Source: Bacteroidales bacterium (GTDB lineage: Bacteria > Bacteroidota > Bacteroidia > Bacteroidales > UBA932). From it: DNA of 64,000 bases. The translations under genes were made by a program, and so were the position numbers. Positions 34,022 through 43,642 of this stretch are shown piece by piece. A model generated the notes under the pieces. The model worked only from the letters and a program-made list of their open reading frames with translations, did no database searches and had not been told where the DNA came from. The stretch is from positions 36,135-100,134 of the forward strand of contig JAEEVC010000009.1 in NCBI GenBank assembly GCA_016287075.1. The letters are read 5' to 3'. The first letter of the stretch is position 1. Each line of letters opens with the position of its first letter.

Positions 34022-36685
34022 CTATTCCTTTACGCAGCGGATGGCCATGGCGGGATTGGTGCCCCACTCGTTGCGCTGTCCGCTTCCGCGGAAGGCATAC
34101 GCCTTGGGATAGGAGGTGACGGTGGTGCTGCGGTAATAACCGTCGCCGGGATTCCCGAAAGCGTTGATCGAGTTGCTGAAACCGGTGCCCGGCAGGCCGG
34201 AGAAACCGTTCTGCTCATCCGCGGTCGGCACCCTCCATCCGTCGGGACAGGGGTCGTAGATGGTCTTGAGGCCATCCCTCCAGGGCAGCGTGTTGTACTC
34301 GTCCACGGTCATCCAGGAATTGGGGTCGCCATTGTTGATATGGACCGTGGGGTTGGCGATGGTGAATGCCATGCTGGCGGTGCCGTTCTGGGTGCTGAAT
34401 GCCGTGTTCAGCTCAGGGACGAAGGTGAAGGAGGCATAGGCCCCCGTAGCTGCGGAGAACGGATCCTTGCGCCCCCACTGATAGAGGAATCCGCGCATTC
34501 CGTTGCCCGGATCGATCGCTCCGAGGTTGCGGTCCATGAACGTCTTCCCGTTGTGTCCGACGGTGCCGACCTCGGGCGAAGTCCAGATGAGCCAGCTCCA
34601 CAGGATCCTGTCCGCGGCATCGCAAACGGCCACATAAGCCGCTCCCGGGACCAGTTCGTCCGGCGTGTTCAGGATGATGGTACCGTCCGAGCAGCGGATG
34701 TCATACGCCGTTCCGTCGTGCTTGATGGCCCGTCCCTGTGCCCCGATTTCCCAGAGCACCTTCACATCGGCGATGCGGGTCTTGTCGAAACGTTCGGCCT
34801 TTTTCCCCGTCAGCGGATCGAGCCCCCCGTTGCCCTTGATGGTGGCGTCGACGCTGAACGTCCCCGCCCGGGTGATGAGGAAGGTGTTGGCGGCTCCCGG
34901 TTCGGTCGATATCTCCTCCAGCGGCTTGGACCGGACGCAGCGGACGTTGTATCCGTGGCCGGGATTGGAGCCGTCCCCCGTGTTGGGGGAGCCTCCGTTG
35001 TTGGAAGCCAGCGCCTTTCCTCCGCCCCTCGTCCAGACCCGGATGTTGGAACCGGTATTGTTGTGGTTAGCCCCCCAGCGGTCGCCGGAAGCGGGATACC
35101 AGGCCTCCCCATTGAAGAGGCAACCGTGATAGGTGTTCCAGTCATTGTCCCTGGGCTTGAAGCTGCTCGCGCTGAAGCCGGAAATGCTCCAGAGGTTCGA
35201 GGGACCGACGTGCCAGCCCGGAGGGCAGGGGTCGAAGATGGTCTTGTCCGAAGCGGTCCACAGGTCAGGGCTGCCGCCCCACGAGTCGGTGCCGAACACG
35301 ACCGTCGGTCTCTGGATGGAACTGGCGACATTGGAAGATCCGGCGGAACTGGTGTATGTGCCCAGCACGCCGAGGGGCGTATAGATTGTGCGGGTTGCCG
35401 ACATCATGAACGGATCCTTGCGCCCGTTTTGGTAGGCAAAACCGAAGTCCAGGGCATCGTCCGCCGAATAGCAGTTGGTCAGGGCGCCCAGGTTGCGGTC
35501 CATCACCACGTAGCCCGGCCCCGGATAGGTATGGGCCAGGGCATCGAGGTCGTCGCTCTCGAACCACAGGTGCCAGCTCCAGAGGATATTGTCGGACGCG
35601 TCTTTGACGGCGACCAGGGCATTGCCCTCCCGGTACGAGAGGCCCGTGCTGAAATAGACATACCCGTCTTCGTAGCGGATGTCCCGGATCAGCTCGTCCT
35701 CCTCCGGCGCGACGGTGGTGTTGAATGTGGCCCAGACGAGTTCGGCTTTTACGATGGACGTTTCTTCCAGCTCTTTGGTGATACCGCCCAAATCTGCCAG
35801 ACCGTTGCCCCTGGGCGTCGCCTTGAAGCGGTAGGAGCCCATCTGGGGGACGATGTAGCAGTTGGCCGTCTCCGTCTCGCCGAGTTCGATGATGGAAGCG
35901 GTGATGTTGTTGAAAGCCAGCGCGATATCGGTAATGTTGCTGCGGGTGACGTTGACCGCGGCCTTGGCGCTGCGGGACTGGTAGCAGCCGTCGCTGGTCC
36001 AGACCGTAACCTTGAAATGGGTATATGCCGCGGCAGGGACCGCGATAAGGAAGGGAACGGGCGTGGCGCCGATCGCGACACCTTCCTCGCCGCAATATAG
36101 TGAGACGTTCCTGGCGGAAGCCACCGCCGCGAAGTCCTCCACACTGAAAGCACCGCTCATGCCCTGATCTGCGCTCAGGGTAATCATGCGGACTTTCTTG
36201 TCCGGCATCGAAGTGGTGAGATTCAGCCGGATGATCCCGCAGAGATTTTTGAACGCGAGGTCATGGGTACTGCTGACGGCGCGCATCGGGGCTTCGGCGA
36301 TATTGCCGGCCACGTACTCCTGCCGCGAGGGCAGGACCGCCTTCGTTCCGTTCCAAAGGGATGCCGGATAGTAGGCAGTGTAGTCAGGGACGTAGGATTC
36401 CGGCCCGCTGACATAGGTGAATTCTCCGGAAGCAGACGTACTCGTCGTCGAGAATATGCCGGTATTGCCGGCGGCATCCACGACGGCGATCCGGTCCCCG
36501 TCCTGCCACAGGACGTCGAGGAATGCGCCGTTCTCGCTGAGGGTGGTTCTGGTCCCGGATTCGGTCGTCGCCGTAAAGACGACGGAGGAAACGTTCACCT
36601 GTGCCGGTTCGGACAATTCCGGAAGCCGCTGGCAGGAAACCAGGGCGATGGCTGCGAAGGCAGCGTAAAAAAGGGATTTCTTCAT
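34022..36685 (-). CDS. Fimbrillin-like lipoprotein with two FISUMP-like domains
   Basis: An 887-residue lipoprotein (LVSC lipobox, Cys at about 18). Residues about 30-270 resemble the fimbrillin/Mfa-like fold of Bacteroidetes (ALSENGAFLDVLWQDGDRIAV-like start, YTAYYPASLW, LAFKNLCGIIRLNL, FLIAVPAAAYTHFKVTV). Two modules of about 300 residues follow, each with a strand-rich lead (YRFKATPRGNGLADLGG; FSVDATIKGNGGLDPLTG) and the pattern VMDRNLGA ... YQ(W/N)GRKDPF ... DPCPPGWHV / YDPCPDGWRVPT, close to the Fibrobacter major paralogous (FISUMP) domain. Likely a surface adhesin or ligand-binding protein. It is the last of three co-directional lipoprotein genes. Confidence 0.7.
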   Translation of the reverse strand: MKKSLFYAAFAAIALVSCQRLPELSEPAQVNVSSVVFTATTESGTRTTLSENGAFLDVLWQDGDRIAVVDAAGNTGIFSTTSTSASGEFTYVSGPESYVPDYTAYYPASLWNGTKAVLPSRQEYVAGNIAEAPMRAVSSTHDLAFKNLCGIIRLNLTTSMPDKKVRMITLSADQGMSGAFSVEDFAAVASARNVSLYCGEEGVAIGATPVPFLIAVPAAAYTHFKVTVWTSDGCYQSRSAKAAVNVTRSNITDIALAFNNITASIIELGETETANCYIVPQMGSYRFKATPRGNGLADLGGITKELEETSIVKAELVWATFNTTVAPEEDELIRDIRYEDGYVYFSTGLSYREGNALVAVKDASDNILWSWHLWFESDDLDALAHTYPGPGYVVMDRNLGALTNCYSADDALDFGFAYQNGRKDPFMMSATRTIYTPLGVLGTYTSSAGSSNVASSIQRPTVVFGTDSWGGSPDLWTASDKTIFDPCPPGWHVGPSNLWSISGFSASSFKPRDNDWNTYHGCLFNGEAWYPASGDRWGANHNNTGSNIRVWTRGGGKALASNNGGSPNTGDGSNPGHGYNVRCVRSKPLEEISTEPGAANTFLITRAGTFSVDATIKGNGGLDPLTGKKAERFDKTRIADVKVLWEIGAQGRAIKHDGTAYDIRCSDGTIILNTPDELVPGAAYVAVCDAADRILWSWLIWTSPEVGTVGHNGKTFMDRNLGAIDPGNGMRGFLYQWGRKDPFSAATGAYASFTFVPELNTAFSTQNGTASMAFTIANPTVHINNGDPNSWMTVDEYNTLPWRDGLKTIYDPCPDGWRVPTADEQNGFSGLPGTGFSNSINAFGNPGDGYYRSTTVTSYPKAYAFRGSGQRNEWGTNPAMAIRCVKE

Positions 36686-36697
36686 GGTCCGTTCCTC

Positions 36698-39600
36698 CTA
36701 CTCGTTGAAATCATCATCCGTATACGAATCGCCACCGGAGCCGTAATGCTCCGTGTTCCCGTCCGGCGGTGGCAGTTCCACACTCTCCTTCACGCACCGG
36801 ATGGCGTAGCCTTCCTGGATGGGCCAGTTCTGGTTGCACCTGCCGTCGTTGCGGAAGGCTTTGGCGCGGGTCCTGTCACTGTAAGTACTTGACCAGTAGT
36901 AGCCCGAACCGGAATTGCCGTAGGAGAAATCCGTCGTGCAGTCTCCGATGAAACCCGTGCCCGGCAGCGTTTTGATCCCGATATGGGAGTGATAATCCGT
37001 CATCTGTGCCGCCGTCGGGACTTTCCAGCCTTCCGGGCAGGGATCGTAGATGCTCTTTTCGGTATCATGCCACAGGCCCGCCCTGAAGTCGTCGGCCGTC
37101 ACCCACGTGGTCTTGCTGATGAGGGTAGTCGGCTGTTCCACGGTAAAGGCCACGGTGGCTGCCGTATTCGAGATGCTGTAGCAGGTCATCCGCTCGGGGA
37201 CGTAATCATACGCATGACCGGACGCGTCCGAGGCCGGGAATGCATCCTTGCGCCCCCACTGATAGAGGAAGCCCCGCATGCAGTTCCCGGCATCGACGGC
37301 ACCGAGATTGCGGTCCATGAACACGTCGCTGCCGGAGACCTCGGTTCCCGGTGTCTCCGTGGACCAGATCAGCCAGCTCCAGAGGATCCTGTCGGACGAG
37401 TCGTAGACGGCCACGCAGGCGGCACCCGGGATGAGGACATCCGGGGTGGTGAGGGTAACCTTCCCGTCCGCATAGCGGATGCTGTATGCTTCCCCGTCAT
37501 GTTTGATGGCCCGGCCCTGTCCGTAAACCTCCCAGAGGACCTTGACGCCGGCGATCTGCGCCTTGTCGATGCGCGTCGCCTGCATGCCGGTGATCGGATC
37601 GCGGGCGCCGTTGCCCTTGACGGTGGCGTCGAAACTGAAGGTGCCGGCCTTCGTAACCAGGAAACTGTTCGCCGAGCCGGGGATCGGATCCACATGCCCG
37701 ACCGGGGATTCCTGGACGCAACGGATCGGGAGGCCGGAGGTCATGTCGGCGTCCGGCCAGGAACCGTATTTCTTGGTCATGTTGCCATAGCTGTTGGACC
37801 AGGCGCCGAGGTAGTTGCCCGTGTCGTCGCAGGTGCTGCTCCAGAGGAGGACGCTGCCGGGGTTGCCGTAGCCGAAGTCGCTGTTGCTGCCGTTGCCGAT
37901 GAAGCCGGTGCCGTAGAAGTTGATGCTGTTGGTGATTCCGGTCAACTGGTCCTTGGACGGGACTTTCCAGCCGATGGGGGAGGGATCGTAGATGGTCTTG
38001 ACGTCGTCGGCCCAGAGGGTCGTACACATGGCGTCGGAGGACATCCAGTTGGCCTTTCCGTAGAAGAAGGTCTCCGGATGCGACACCGAGTAGGCCGGCG
38101 TCTTGCCGTCACCGACGGCCTCGAAGCGGAACGCCTGCTTCCGTTCCGGATAATAGGGATAGGGACTGTATGCCTTGTTATAGGAAGCGCTGAACGGGCA
38201 GGGACGGCCCCACTGGTAGGCGAAGCCTCCGGCAAAGGTCTCGTTGGTGCCCCAGGCGCCGATGTTCCTGTCCATGAAGATCGTATAGATATGACCGGCT
38301 TTGCCCGGCTGTTCGGTGGCCCAGATGAGCCAGCTCCAGAGGATTTCATCCTTGTCCCGGTCGAACCGGCCGTTCCGGCTGTCCTCCCCGTCCTTGAAAA
38401 CGGCCACGAACGCATCTCCGCGGACGAAAACCTCCGGCGCCTCGAAATAGACGTATCCGTTCCTGTATGCGATCCGGTAGTATTCGTCATCGTTCCGGAT
38501 GGCGCGTCCCTGCTCTTTCAGTTCCCAGAGCACGGTGACGCCGCTGATATCGGCGGCATCGATGGGCGTCGCCGTCGCGCCCGTGACGGGATCCAGCCCG
38601 CCGTTGCCCTTGACCGTCGCCTTGAACTTGTAGATGCCGGGTTCATCATAGATGTAGGTATTGGCCGTCTCTTCGGCACTCAGGTCCTTCGCCGCGCTCT
38701 CGTTGAGCCAGGCGTCCGCCGGATCGCCCGCGATGACCGCGTAAGGATAGGTATCGCTGTCAGAGTCGGCATTTGCCGCGACGTAATGACCGGCGATGCA
38801 CCACTTGAGGGCCGGGCGCACCTTGTACTTCCCGCCGGCGAGGACGAAGGCGCTTCCGTCGTCACTTTTGCCATTGCGGTCGACGTACCGGTAGATATCC
38901 CCGAAGAAACCGTTGTTGATGGTAACAATACCGGGTGTATTGGCGTTCTTATTCAGCTGGATTTCGTCGTATGTGCCGCCGTTGATGACATACGGGTGGC
39001 CATCGTTCCAGATCATCTTGACATGCAGGTCGGAGAGTGCGACCGTACCGCAGAAATAGTCGTTCAGCCCGTCTTTCCCGTCGATGCCTTCCGAGATGGT
39101 GCCGTTCTTGACGGAGACGGTCTTTCCCTCTTCGTTGTTCTGCAGGTACAACTTGCCGATGGCGTGCCCTTCCAGGTCGATCTCCCCGTCAGCCCGGGTA
39201 ATGGTAATAGGATCCGTAAGGTCTTCACGGATAAAGAGTTTCGGATTGTCTCCTGCATAATTGTTGAAGTGGTAGGAGACGATTCTGGCGTTGGCGGCCG
39301 TCATCACGAAGACGCCTTCGACGTAAGGCTCGTCCGCTATGCAGACGGCGCGGACGGAACAGCCGTGAGGCTGGTTGTGGGAGGACATCTCCCGGCCATT
39401 GTTCGTGACATGGAGGTAATAGGCGCCGGAACCGCCCGAAGTCGTCGACCAGAAGACGCCGCGGCTGCCCACGTTCTGGCGGGCCCGGCCGTTCTGGTCG
39501 CGAATGCCGCTGAGCGGCAGGAAGATGGAGAGCCCGTCGTAACCGGGCTCCTTTCCGGAAACCTTCCAGCCGGCAATCGTGCATCCGGGCTCGTACTGGA

Positions 39601-40699
39601 TGTTGGACCCGTCGCAGTAGGTCCAGTCGCAATTGTCCAGGAGTCCCTGTTCCTGCTCCTGGGTCGGGGTGGCCCAGTTGAAGCCCCAGTGCAAGGTGGC
39701 CGTATCGTCGGTGCCGTTGGCATTGGGAGCCGAATCGGTGATGCCCTTGTAGGAATAATAGCCGCCGGTCACGTCCGGGTGGGTGTAATCCGTCACGGCT
39801 TCATAGCCGGTAATGGTCGAGCCGATGTTGAACCGGGCCCATTTCGGGCCGCCCGGCCAGAGTTGGACCCAGGGCTGCCGGGTGCCGCCGATGATGTCCG
39901 CGCTGCCGGTGGCGGCGCCGAGTTCCCCGAAGTTCAGGTTGATGCGGGTAATCTTGCTCCGTTCAATCCCGATGCCCTCCGTGGACGTCCGGGTCTGGAA
40001 GTCGCCGTCCGTGGTGAAAACTGTGATTTTCAGGGAATTGTAGGTGTTCGCCGGAACGGCGATGAAGAAGGGGACGGCTTCTTCGCCGATGGCTGCGCCG
40101 TCCTCGCCGCAGTCCAGGGTCAGGCCGCCCGTGCCGGACACGACGGCGGCGTTGTCGGAGATGGTGAACGGACCGCTCATGCCCTGCTCCGCCTGGAAAC
40201 TGATCTTCCGGACTCTCTTCCCGGCCTGCGTCGAACTGATATTCAGTTGGATGAGGCCGCAGAGGTTCTTGAAGGAGAGGCTCGCGGTTTCGCTTTCCGC
40301 ATACATCGGAGCGCCGGTGATGTTGCCGGGTACATAGTCCCGTACGGCCGGAAGCACGGTCCCGCCGTCGATGTACAGGTCGGCCGGGTAATAGGCCTTG
40401 TAAACGGGATCCCCGGCCTCCTTGCCCTCCGTGCGGGTGAAAACGCCCTGTTTCGTCGTGCTTTCGGTCGTGTAGATGCCCACATTGTTTTTTGGGGTCC
40501 CGTCCACGATCGTAATCCGGTCACCGCTGCGCCAGAGGACGTCATAGGTCTCACCGTTCTTTTCGAGGGCGGTGCGGGTGGAAGGGGATTCCAACGTGGC
40601 CGTGAAAGTTTTTCCTTCCGGGGTTGTGATATCGGTTTCCTGCTGGCAGGAGAGCAGGGTCATGGCGCCGAGGGCTGCCCAAATCAGGTTTTTCTTCAT
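36698..40699 (-). CDS. Large fimbrillin-like lipoprotein with repeated FISUMP-like domains
   Basis: A 1333-residue paralogue of the next gene (TLLSC lipobox). Residues about 28-270 are fimbrillin-like (FTATLESPSTRTALEKNG, YKAYYPADLYIDGG, LSFKNLCGLIQLNI). Next is a first FISUMP-like block (WGFNWATPTQEQEQGLLDNC ... HGCSVRAVC, about 270-450) and a region of about 200 residues with no family I recognise (INGGTYDEIQLNKN, GIVTINNGFFGDIYRYVD). Two further modules follow (DRNIGAWGTNETFAGGF-type, about 680-990; DRNLGAVDAGNCMRGF, about 1000-1310). The two genes are 12 nt apart. The tail is Gly/Asp/Tyr-rich. Probably a multidomain surface protein; ligand unknown. Confidence 0.7.
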   Translation of the reverse strand: MKKNLIWAALGAMTLLSCQQETDITTPEGKTFTATLESPSTRTALEKNGETYDVLWRSGDRITIVDGTPKNNVGIYTTESTTKQGVFTRTEGKEAGDPVYKAYYPADLYIDGGTVLPAVRDYVPGNITGAPMYAESETASLSFKNLCGLIQLNISSTQAGKRVRKISFQAEQGMSGPFTISDNAAVVSGTGGLTLDCGEDGAAIGEEAVPFFIAVPANTYNSLKITVFTTDGDFQTRTSTEGIGIERSKITRINLNFGELGAATGSADIIGGTRQPWVQLWPGGPKWARFNIGSTITGYEAVTDYTHPDVTGGYYSYKGITDSAPNANGTDDTATLHWGFNWATPTQEQEQGLLDNCDWTYCDGSNIQYEPGCTIAGWKVSGKEPGYDGLSIFLPLSGIRDQNGRARQNVGSRGVFWSTTSGGSGAYYLHVTNNGREMSSHNQPHGCSVRAVCIADEPYVEGVFVMTAANARIVSYHFNNYAGDNPKLFIREDLTDPITITRADGEIDLEGHAIGKLYLQNNEEGKTVSVKNGTISEGIDGKDGLNDYFCGTVALSDLHVKMIWNDGHPYVINGGTYDEIQLNKNANTPGIVTINNGFFGDIYRYVDRNGKSDDGSAFVLAGGKYKVRPALKWCIAGHYVAANADSDSDTYPYAVIAGDPADAWLNESAAKDLSAEETANTYIYDEPGIYKFKATVKGNGGLDPVTGATATPIDAADISGVTVLWELKEQGRAIRNDDEYYRIAYRNGYVYFEAPEVFVRGDAFVAVFKDGEDSRNGRFDRDKDEILWSWLIWATEQPGKAGHIYTIFMDRNIGAWGTNETFAGGFAYQWGRPCPFSASYNKAYSPYPYYPERKQAFRFEAVGDGKTPAYSVSHPETFFYGKANWMSSDAMCTTLWADDVKTIYDPSPIGWKVPSKDQLTGITNSINFYGTGFIGNGSNSDFGYGNPGSVLLWSSTCDDTGNYLGAWSNSYGNMTKKYGSWPDADMTSGLPIRCVQESPVGHVDPIPGSANSFLVTKAGTFSFDATVKGNGARDPITGMQATRIDKAQIAGVKVLWEVYGQGRAIKHDGEAYSIRYADGKVTLTTPDVLIPGAACVAVYDSSDRILWSWLIWSTETPGTEVSGSDVFMDRNLGAVDAGNCMRGFLYQWGRKDAFPASDASGHAYDYVPERMTCYSISNTAATVAFTVEQPTTLISKTTWVTADDFRAGLWHDTEKSIYDPCPEGWKVPTAAQMTDYHSHIGIKTLPGTGFIGDCTTDFSYGNSGSGYYWSSTYSDRTRAKAFRNDGRCNQNWPIQEGYAIRCVKESVELPPPDGNTEHYGSGGDSYTDDDFNE

Positions 40700-40717
40700 G
40701 GTTCTGTCCTCCGTGCG

Positions 40718-41911
40718 TTAAAATGATCCTTCGCCGTATTCGTTGCCGTTCCCGTAGCCTTCCGTCCCGCCGCTGGTGGTGGGATCGAAGGTGGCGGGAT
40801 CGATCGCCACGAGGCCGGTCGACCGGAGCAGGCAGTAGTAGGGAGGTCCTGCGGCCGTTTCGGGTTTGTAATCGGGCGTGTGCAGGTCCGCCATGTCGTG
40901 GATGAAGAACGAGACATCCCCGTAGAGCGTCTCGGGAAGCGTGAATGTCAGATAGGTGACGCCCTGGATCTCCTCCGTCCCGTCGGGGGTGATGCCCGGC
41001 CAGTCGAGGGTGGCATCCTGGGTCCAAGCGTAGAGATACAGCGGGGTATATCCGGACTTGTTGAAGATGTAAATGACGATCCGCTTGTGATGGACGGTGA
41101 CGGCGCATTGCGCGCTGGCCGTCCCCGCCGTGGCGGTGATTGTGGCCGTGCCGGCCGCGACCGCCGTGACGGTCCCGTCCGGGGCGACGGTCGCGACGGC
41201 CGCGTCGGAGGTGCCCCAGGTCACGGTTTTGTCATAGGCGTTCTCCGGCAGGACAGTGGCACTGAGGGCCGCCGTTTCCCCTTCGGTGATGTCGAGGGTG
41301 GGTTTGTCGAGCCGGACCTCCCTGGGCCGGCCCTTGACCGTAACCGTGCAACTTGCCTGCTTGCCGCCGTCCGCGGTCGTGACCGTGATGGTGGCGGTGC
41401 CCGTGTACACGGCGGTAACCTTGCCGTTCTGGTCGACGGTGGAGACCTTGTCGTCGGAACTGGCCCAGGTGACGCGCTTGTCCGTGGCATTCTCCGGGAG
41501 GACCGTCGCCTTGAGCGTCCGCTCCTCGCCGTCGAGGAGGTCTTCCAACTTGTTGATGTCCAGCGTAACGCCCGTTACGGAATAGACCTTGGGCGAGACC
41601 GTGACGGTGCATGTCGCTTTCTTGCCGCCGGATTCGGCCGTGATGACGGCCAAACCCGCCTTGACGGCGGTAACGGTCCCGCCGCTGACCGTGGCGACGG
41701 TCGCGTCGGAGGTGCTCCATGTCACGGTCTTGTCGGTGGCGTTTTCGGGACTGACGGTCGCCGTCAGTTTCCCGGTCTCGCCTTCTGTGAGGGAAAGCGC
41801 ATCGGGCCGTACGCTGACGGAAGCCACCGGAATGACCTCCGGCGCCTTATCGCATGCGGCGGCCAACAGCAATACCGCTGCCAGCAGCCTGAAGCCGATT
41901 TTTGTGCTCAT
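40718..41911 (-). CDS. Lipoprotein with three Ig-like (Big_2) domains and a starch-binding-like module
   Basis: A 397-residue lipoprotein (LLAAACDK lipobox). Three bacterial Ig-like group 2 domains occupy about residues 28-270, each with the diagnostic ATVLPENATDKTVTW(S/A)SSD and GTVTAV.AGTATIT patterns. The C-terminal 110 residues (VIYIFNKSGYTPLYLYAWTQDATLDWPG, then FFIHDMADLHTPDY) look like a CBM26/SusE-type starch-binding module in which Trp and Tyr would stack on sugar. This suggests a stalk carrying a carbohydrate-binding tip on the cell surface. It has its own promoter and leads the three-gene lipoprotein cluster. Confidence 0.75.
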   Translation of the reverse strand: MSTKIGFRLLAAVLLLAAACDKAPEVIPVASVSVRPDALSLTEGETGKLTATVSPENATDKTVTWSTSDATVATVSGGTVTAVKAGLAVITAESGGKKATCTVTVSPKVYSVTGVTLDINKLEDLLDGEERTLKATVLPENATDKRVTWASSDDKVSTVDQNGKVTAVYTGTATITVTTADGGKQASCTVTVKGRPREVRLDKPTLDITEGETAALSATVLPENAYDKTVTWGTSDAAVATVAPDGTVTAVAAGTATITATAGTASAQCAVTVHHKRIVIYIFNKSGYTPLYLYAWTQDATLDWPGITPDGTEEIQGVTYLTFTLPETLYGDVSFFIHDMADLHTPDYKPETAAGPPYYCLLRSTGLVAIDPATFDPTTSGGTEGYGNGNEYGEGSF

Positions 41912-41951
41912 ACGTATTCTAACGGATTGTTTTCGTGTTACTTGTCTTCCG

Positions 41952-41983
41952 CAAAGCTAAACATTTCCTCCGAGACTAACAAA
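41952..41983 (-). promoter_or_regulatory. Promoter of the three-lipoprotein cluster
   Basis: Minus-strand TTTG (41980-41983), 20-nt spacer, TAGCTTTG (41952-41959). The -33 element overlaps the T-run of the upstream operon's terminator, so the two signals share bases. Confidence 0.65.
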
Positions 41984-42013
41984 AAAAGAAGCGCCCCCGG
42001 ATGGGGACGCTTC
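41981..42013 (-). terminator. Intrinsic terminator of the second Sus operon
   Basis: Stem GAAGCGTCCCC / GGGGGCGCTTC (one mismatch) followed on the minus strand by seven T residues, 22 nt after the stop of the 42035-43621 gene. Confidence 0.85.
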
Positions 42014-42034
42014 TGTCTGTTTGGCCAGGTGGGA

Positions 42035-43621
42035 TTATTCCGGCAGGATGTCTTCCTCGAGGCCGATCTTGTAGAGTTCGATGGCGAGGTTCTTGGCCGT
42101 GTCGGTGGAGACATAAGCGAAGTAGGCTGTACCGTCATCGCCCATCGCAAGGGAGGCGTCGCCGTCGGCGCAGGGCTTCTGGAACTGCGCCTTGAAATCG
42201 GTCCACTGGCGGTTTTCATCGATGACGGCAAACTTTGCGGCATTGTTGTCCTTGGGATCGATGATGACGCAGATGACTTCTCCGCTGACCGGATTGACTT
42301 TGAAGTAAGTCGGGGTGTCAGCACCGCCGATATTGTTGATTCCGACTTCAATCGGTCCGGCGAAAGCGTCAAATCTCTTGGCGGCGCGGTTGTAGCGGTA
42401 GAGCTGTTCTTTCTTACTCGCCGAAGAGACGGCCATCATGTAAAGCACGTCGCTGGGACCGAAAGCCAGGGACAGGTTGGTCGGGACGCCCCAGGTCTCA
42501 CCTTCGGGAATGAAATTGTCCACGAGTTTTTCCCAGTTGTTCCCGTCTTCCGTCCTGTACAGGTAATAACCGTAGAGGTTGGCGGATGCGGCGAGATAGA
42601 TCTCACCCTTGGAGTTGACCGCAGTCGTGCCATAATAGAAATAACCGTCAGAGCCGCCTTTTTCGCCGAACGTCGGGAATCCGGTAAGCTGGATGGTCTG
42701 GTTCCAGGCCGTTCCATCAAAAATGTAGCGGACGGGAGCGCGGTATCCGGGTTGGCTCGAAGAAGGCACGTCACCGACCTTGGCGGGGTTGCCGGAACAG
42801 ATGACGGCGGGTTTCTCCTTGACGAAGAACAGGGTCGGTTTGCCGAAACCGGTATTGATCTTCATGGAGAAGCCCTTGTCGCCGACCGGCTCCCAATCGC
42901 TTCCGTTGAACTTGCGGACACCCATGATGGAGGCCGCCGTCTCACCATAGGAGAGGACATAGGGCGTTTCTCCCTGGAAAGCGAAGTCGGTCATGACGGC
43001 CTGGCGGTCCACGTCGGTGAATCCGGGCGTCCCGACCGGCTCGAAGGCGGTGCCGTTCCAACGGATGACGGCGAGGCGGTTGTTCTTTTCGGCCGTACCG
43101 TCAACGGTCTTCTTGCGGGAATAGAGGATGTACGGGAGCTTGGTCATGGGATTGACGGCAACCCGGAGGTCTTTCACCAGCGCAGCATCGGCTTCGGTGT
43201 AGGAGCCGACGTAACTCACGACGGTGGCGAGGATCTTGCCGACCTTGACCTCATAGGTGGCGGTCAGTTCGGACTTGGTGTTGGTGACGATGATGTCCAC
43301 CGGGGCGGAGGCGTCAAAAGTGATCTTGCCGTCCACGGCTTCCTTGCCGTTGGCTTTGATCACATCGTTCTCACCCGCGGTAACGGCTGCGACGAGGGTC
43401 TTGCCGGCGCCGCCGCCGGGGATGCGGACGATCATGGTCGGGGCGATGGTCTCGACCGTGACGTCTTCGGTGAGGATGTCGGCATTGTCCGCCTTCAGGA
43501 GGGCAAAGGACTTGAGCTCGGCGGGCGTGGTGTCTTTCGGCTCCGGTTCCGGCTCGGGTTTGTTGCAAGCGAACACTGCAACGGCTGCAAAGGCAGCGAG
43601 AATCAATCTGTTAAGTTTCAT
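42035..43621 (-). CDS. Sus-operon accessory lipoprotein with propeller-like domain
   Basis: A 528-residue lipoprotein (VAVFAC lipobox, then a PEPEPEP linker). Residues about 30-130 form a small beta domain (ELKSFALLKADNADILTED ... ATYEVKVGK). The remaining 400 residues look like a beta-propeller of repeated W.G..F.PVG blades (VIRWNGTAFEPVGTPGF, KFNGSDWEPVGDKGF, YIFDGTAWNQTIQL, YYLYRTEDGNNWEKLVD). Such proteins at the end of SusC/SusD operons are surface-exposed accessory binders. I cannot assign a ligand. It follows the small lipoprotein by 21 nt and is ended by a strong terminator. Confidence 0.65.
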   Translation of the reverse strand: MKLNRLILAAFAAVAVFACNKPEPEPEPKDTTPAELKSFALLKADNADILTEDVTVETIAPTMIVRIPGGGAGKTLVAAVTAGENDVIKANGKEAVDGKITFDASAPVDIIVTNTKSELTATYEVKVGKILATVVSYVGSYTEADAALVKDLRVAVNPMTKLPYILYSRKKTVDGTAEKNNRLAVIRWNGTAFEPVGTPGFTDVDRQAVMTDFAFQGETPYVLSYGETAASIMGVRKFNGSDWEPVGDKGFSMKINTGFGKPTLFFVKEKPAVICSGNPAKVGDVPSSSQPGYRAPVRYIFDGTAWNQTIQLTGFPTFGEKGGSDGYFYYGTTAVNSKGEIYLAASANLYGYYLYRTEDGNNWEKLVDNFIPEGETWGVPTNLSLAFGPSDVLYMMAVSSASKKEQLYRYNRAAKRFDAFAGPIEVGINNIGGADTPTYFKVNPVSGEVICVIIDPKDNNAAKFAVIDENRQWTDFKAQFQKPCADGDASLAMGDDGTAYFAYVSTDTAKNLAIELYKIGLEEDILPE

Positions 43622-43642
43622 GATACTGATATTTATGGTTGA

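Noticed and set aside
36983..40726. Long open frame antisense to the large fimbrillin-like gene (and similar long antisense frames at 6-2030, 4753-7182, 11396-14218)
   Set aside because: These mirror real genes with signal peptides and domains on the other strand. High GC and third-position bias keep the antisense frames open; their translations are low-complexity and match no family I know.
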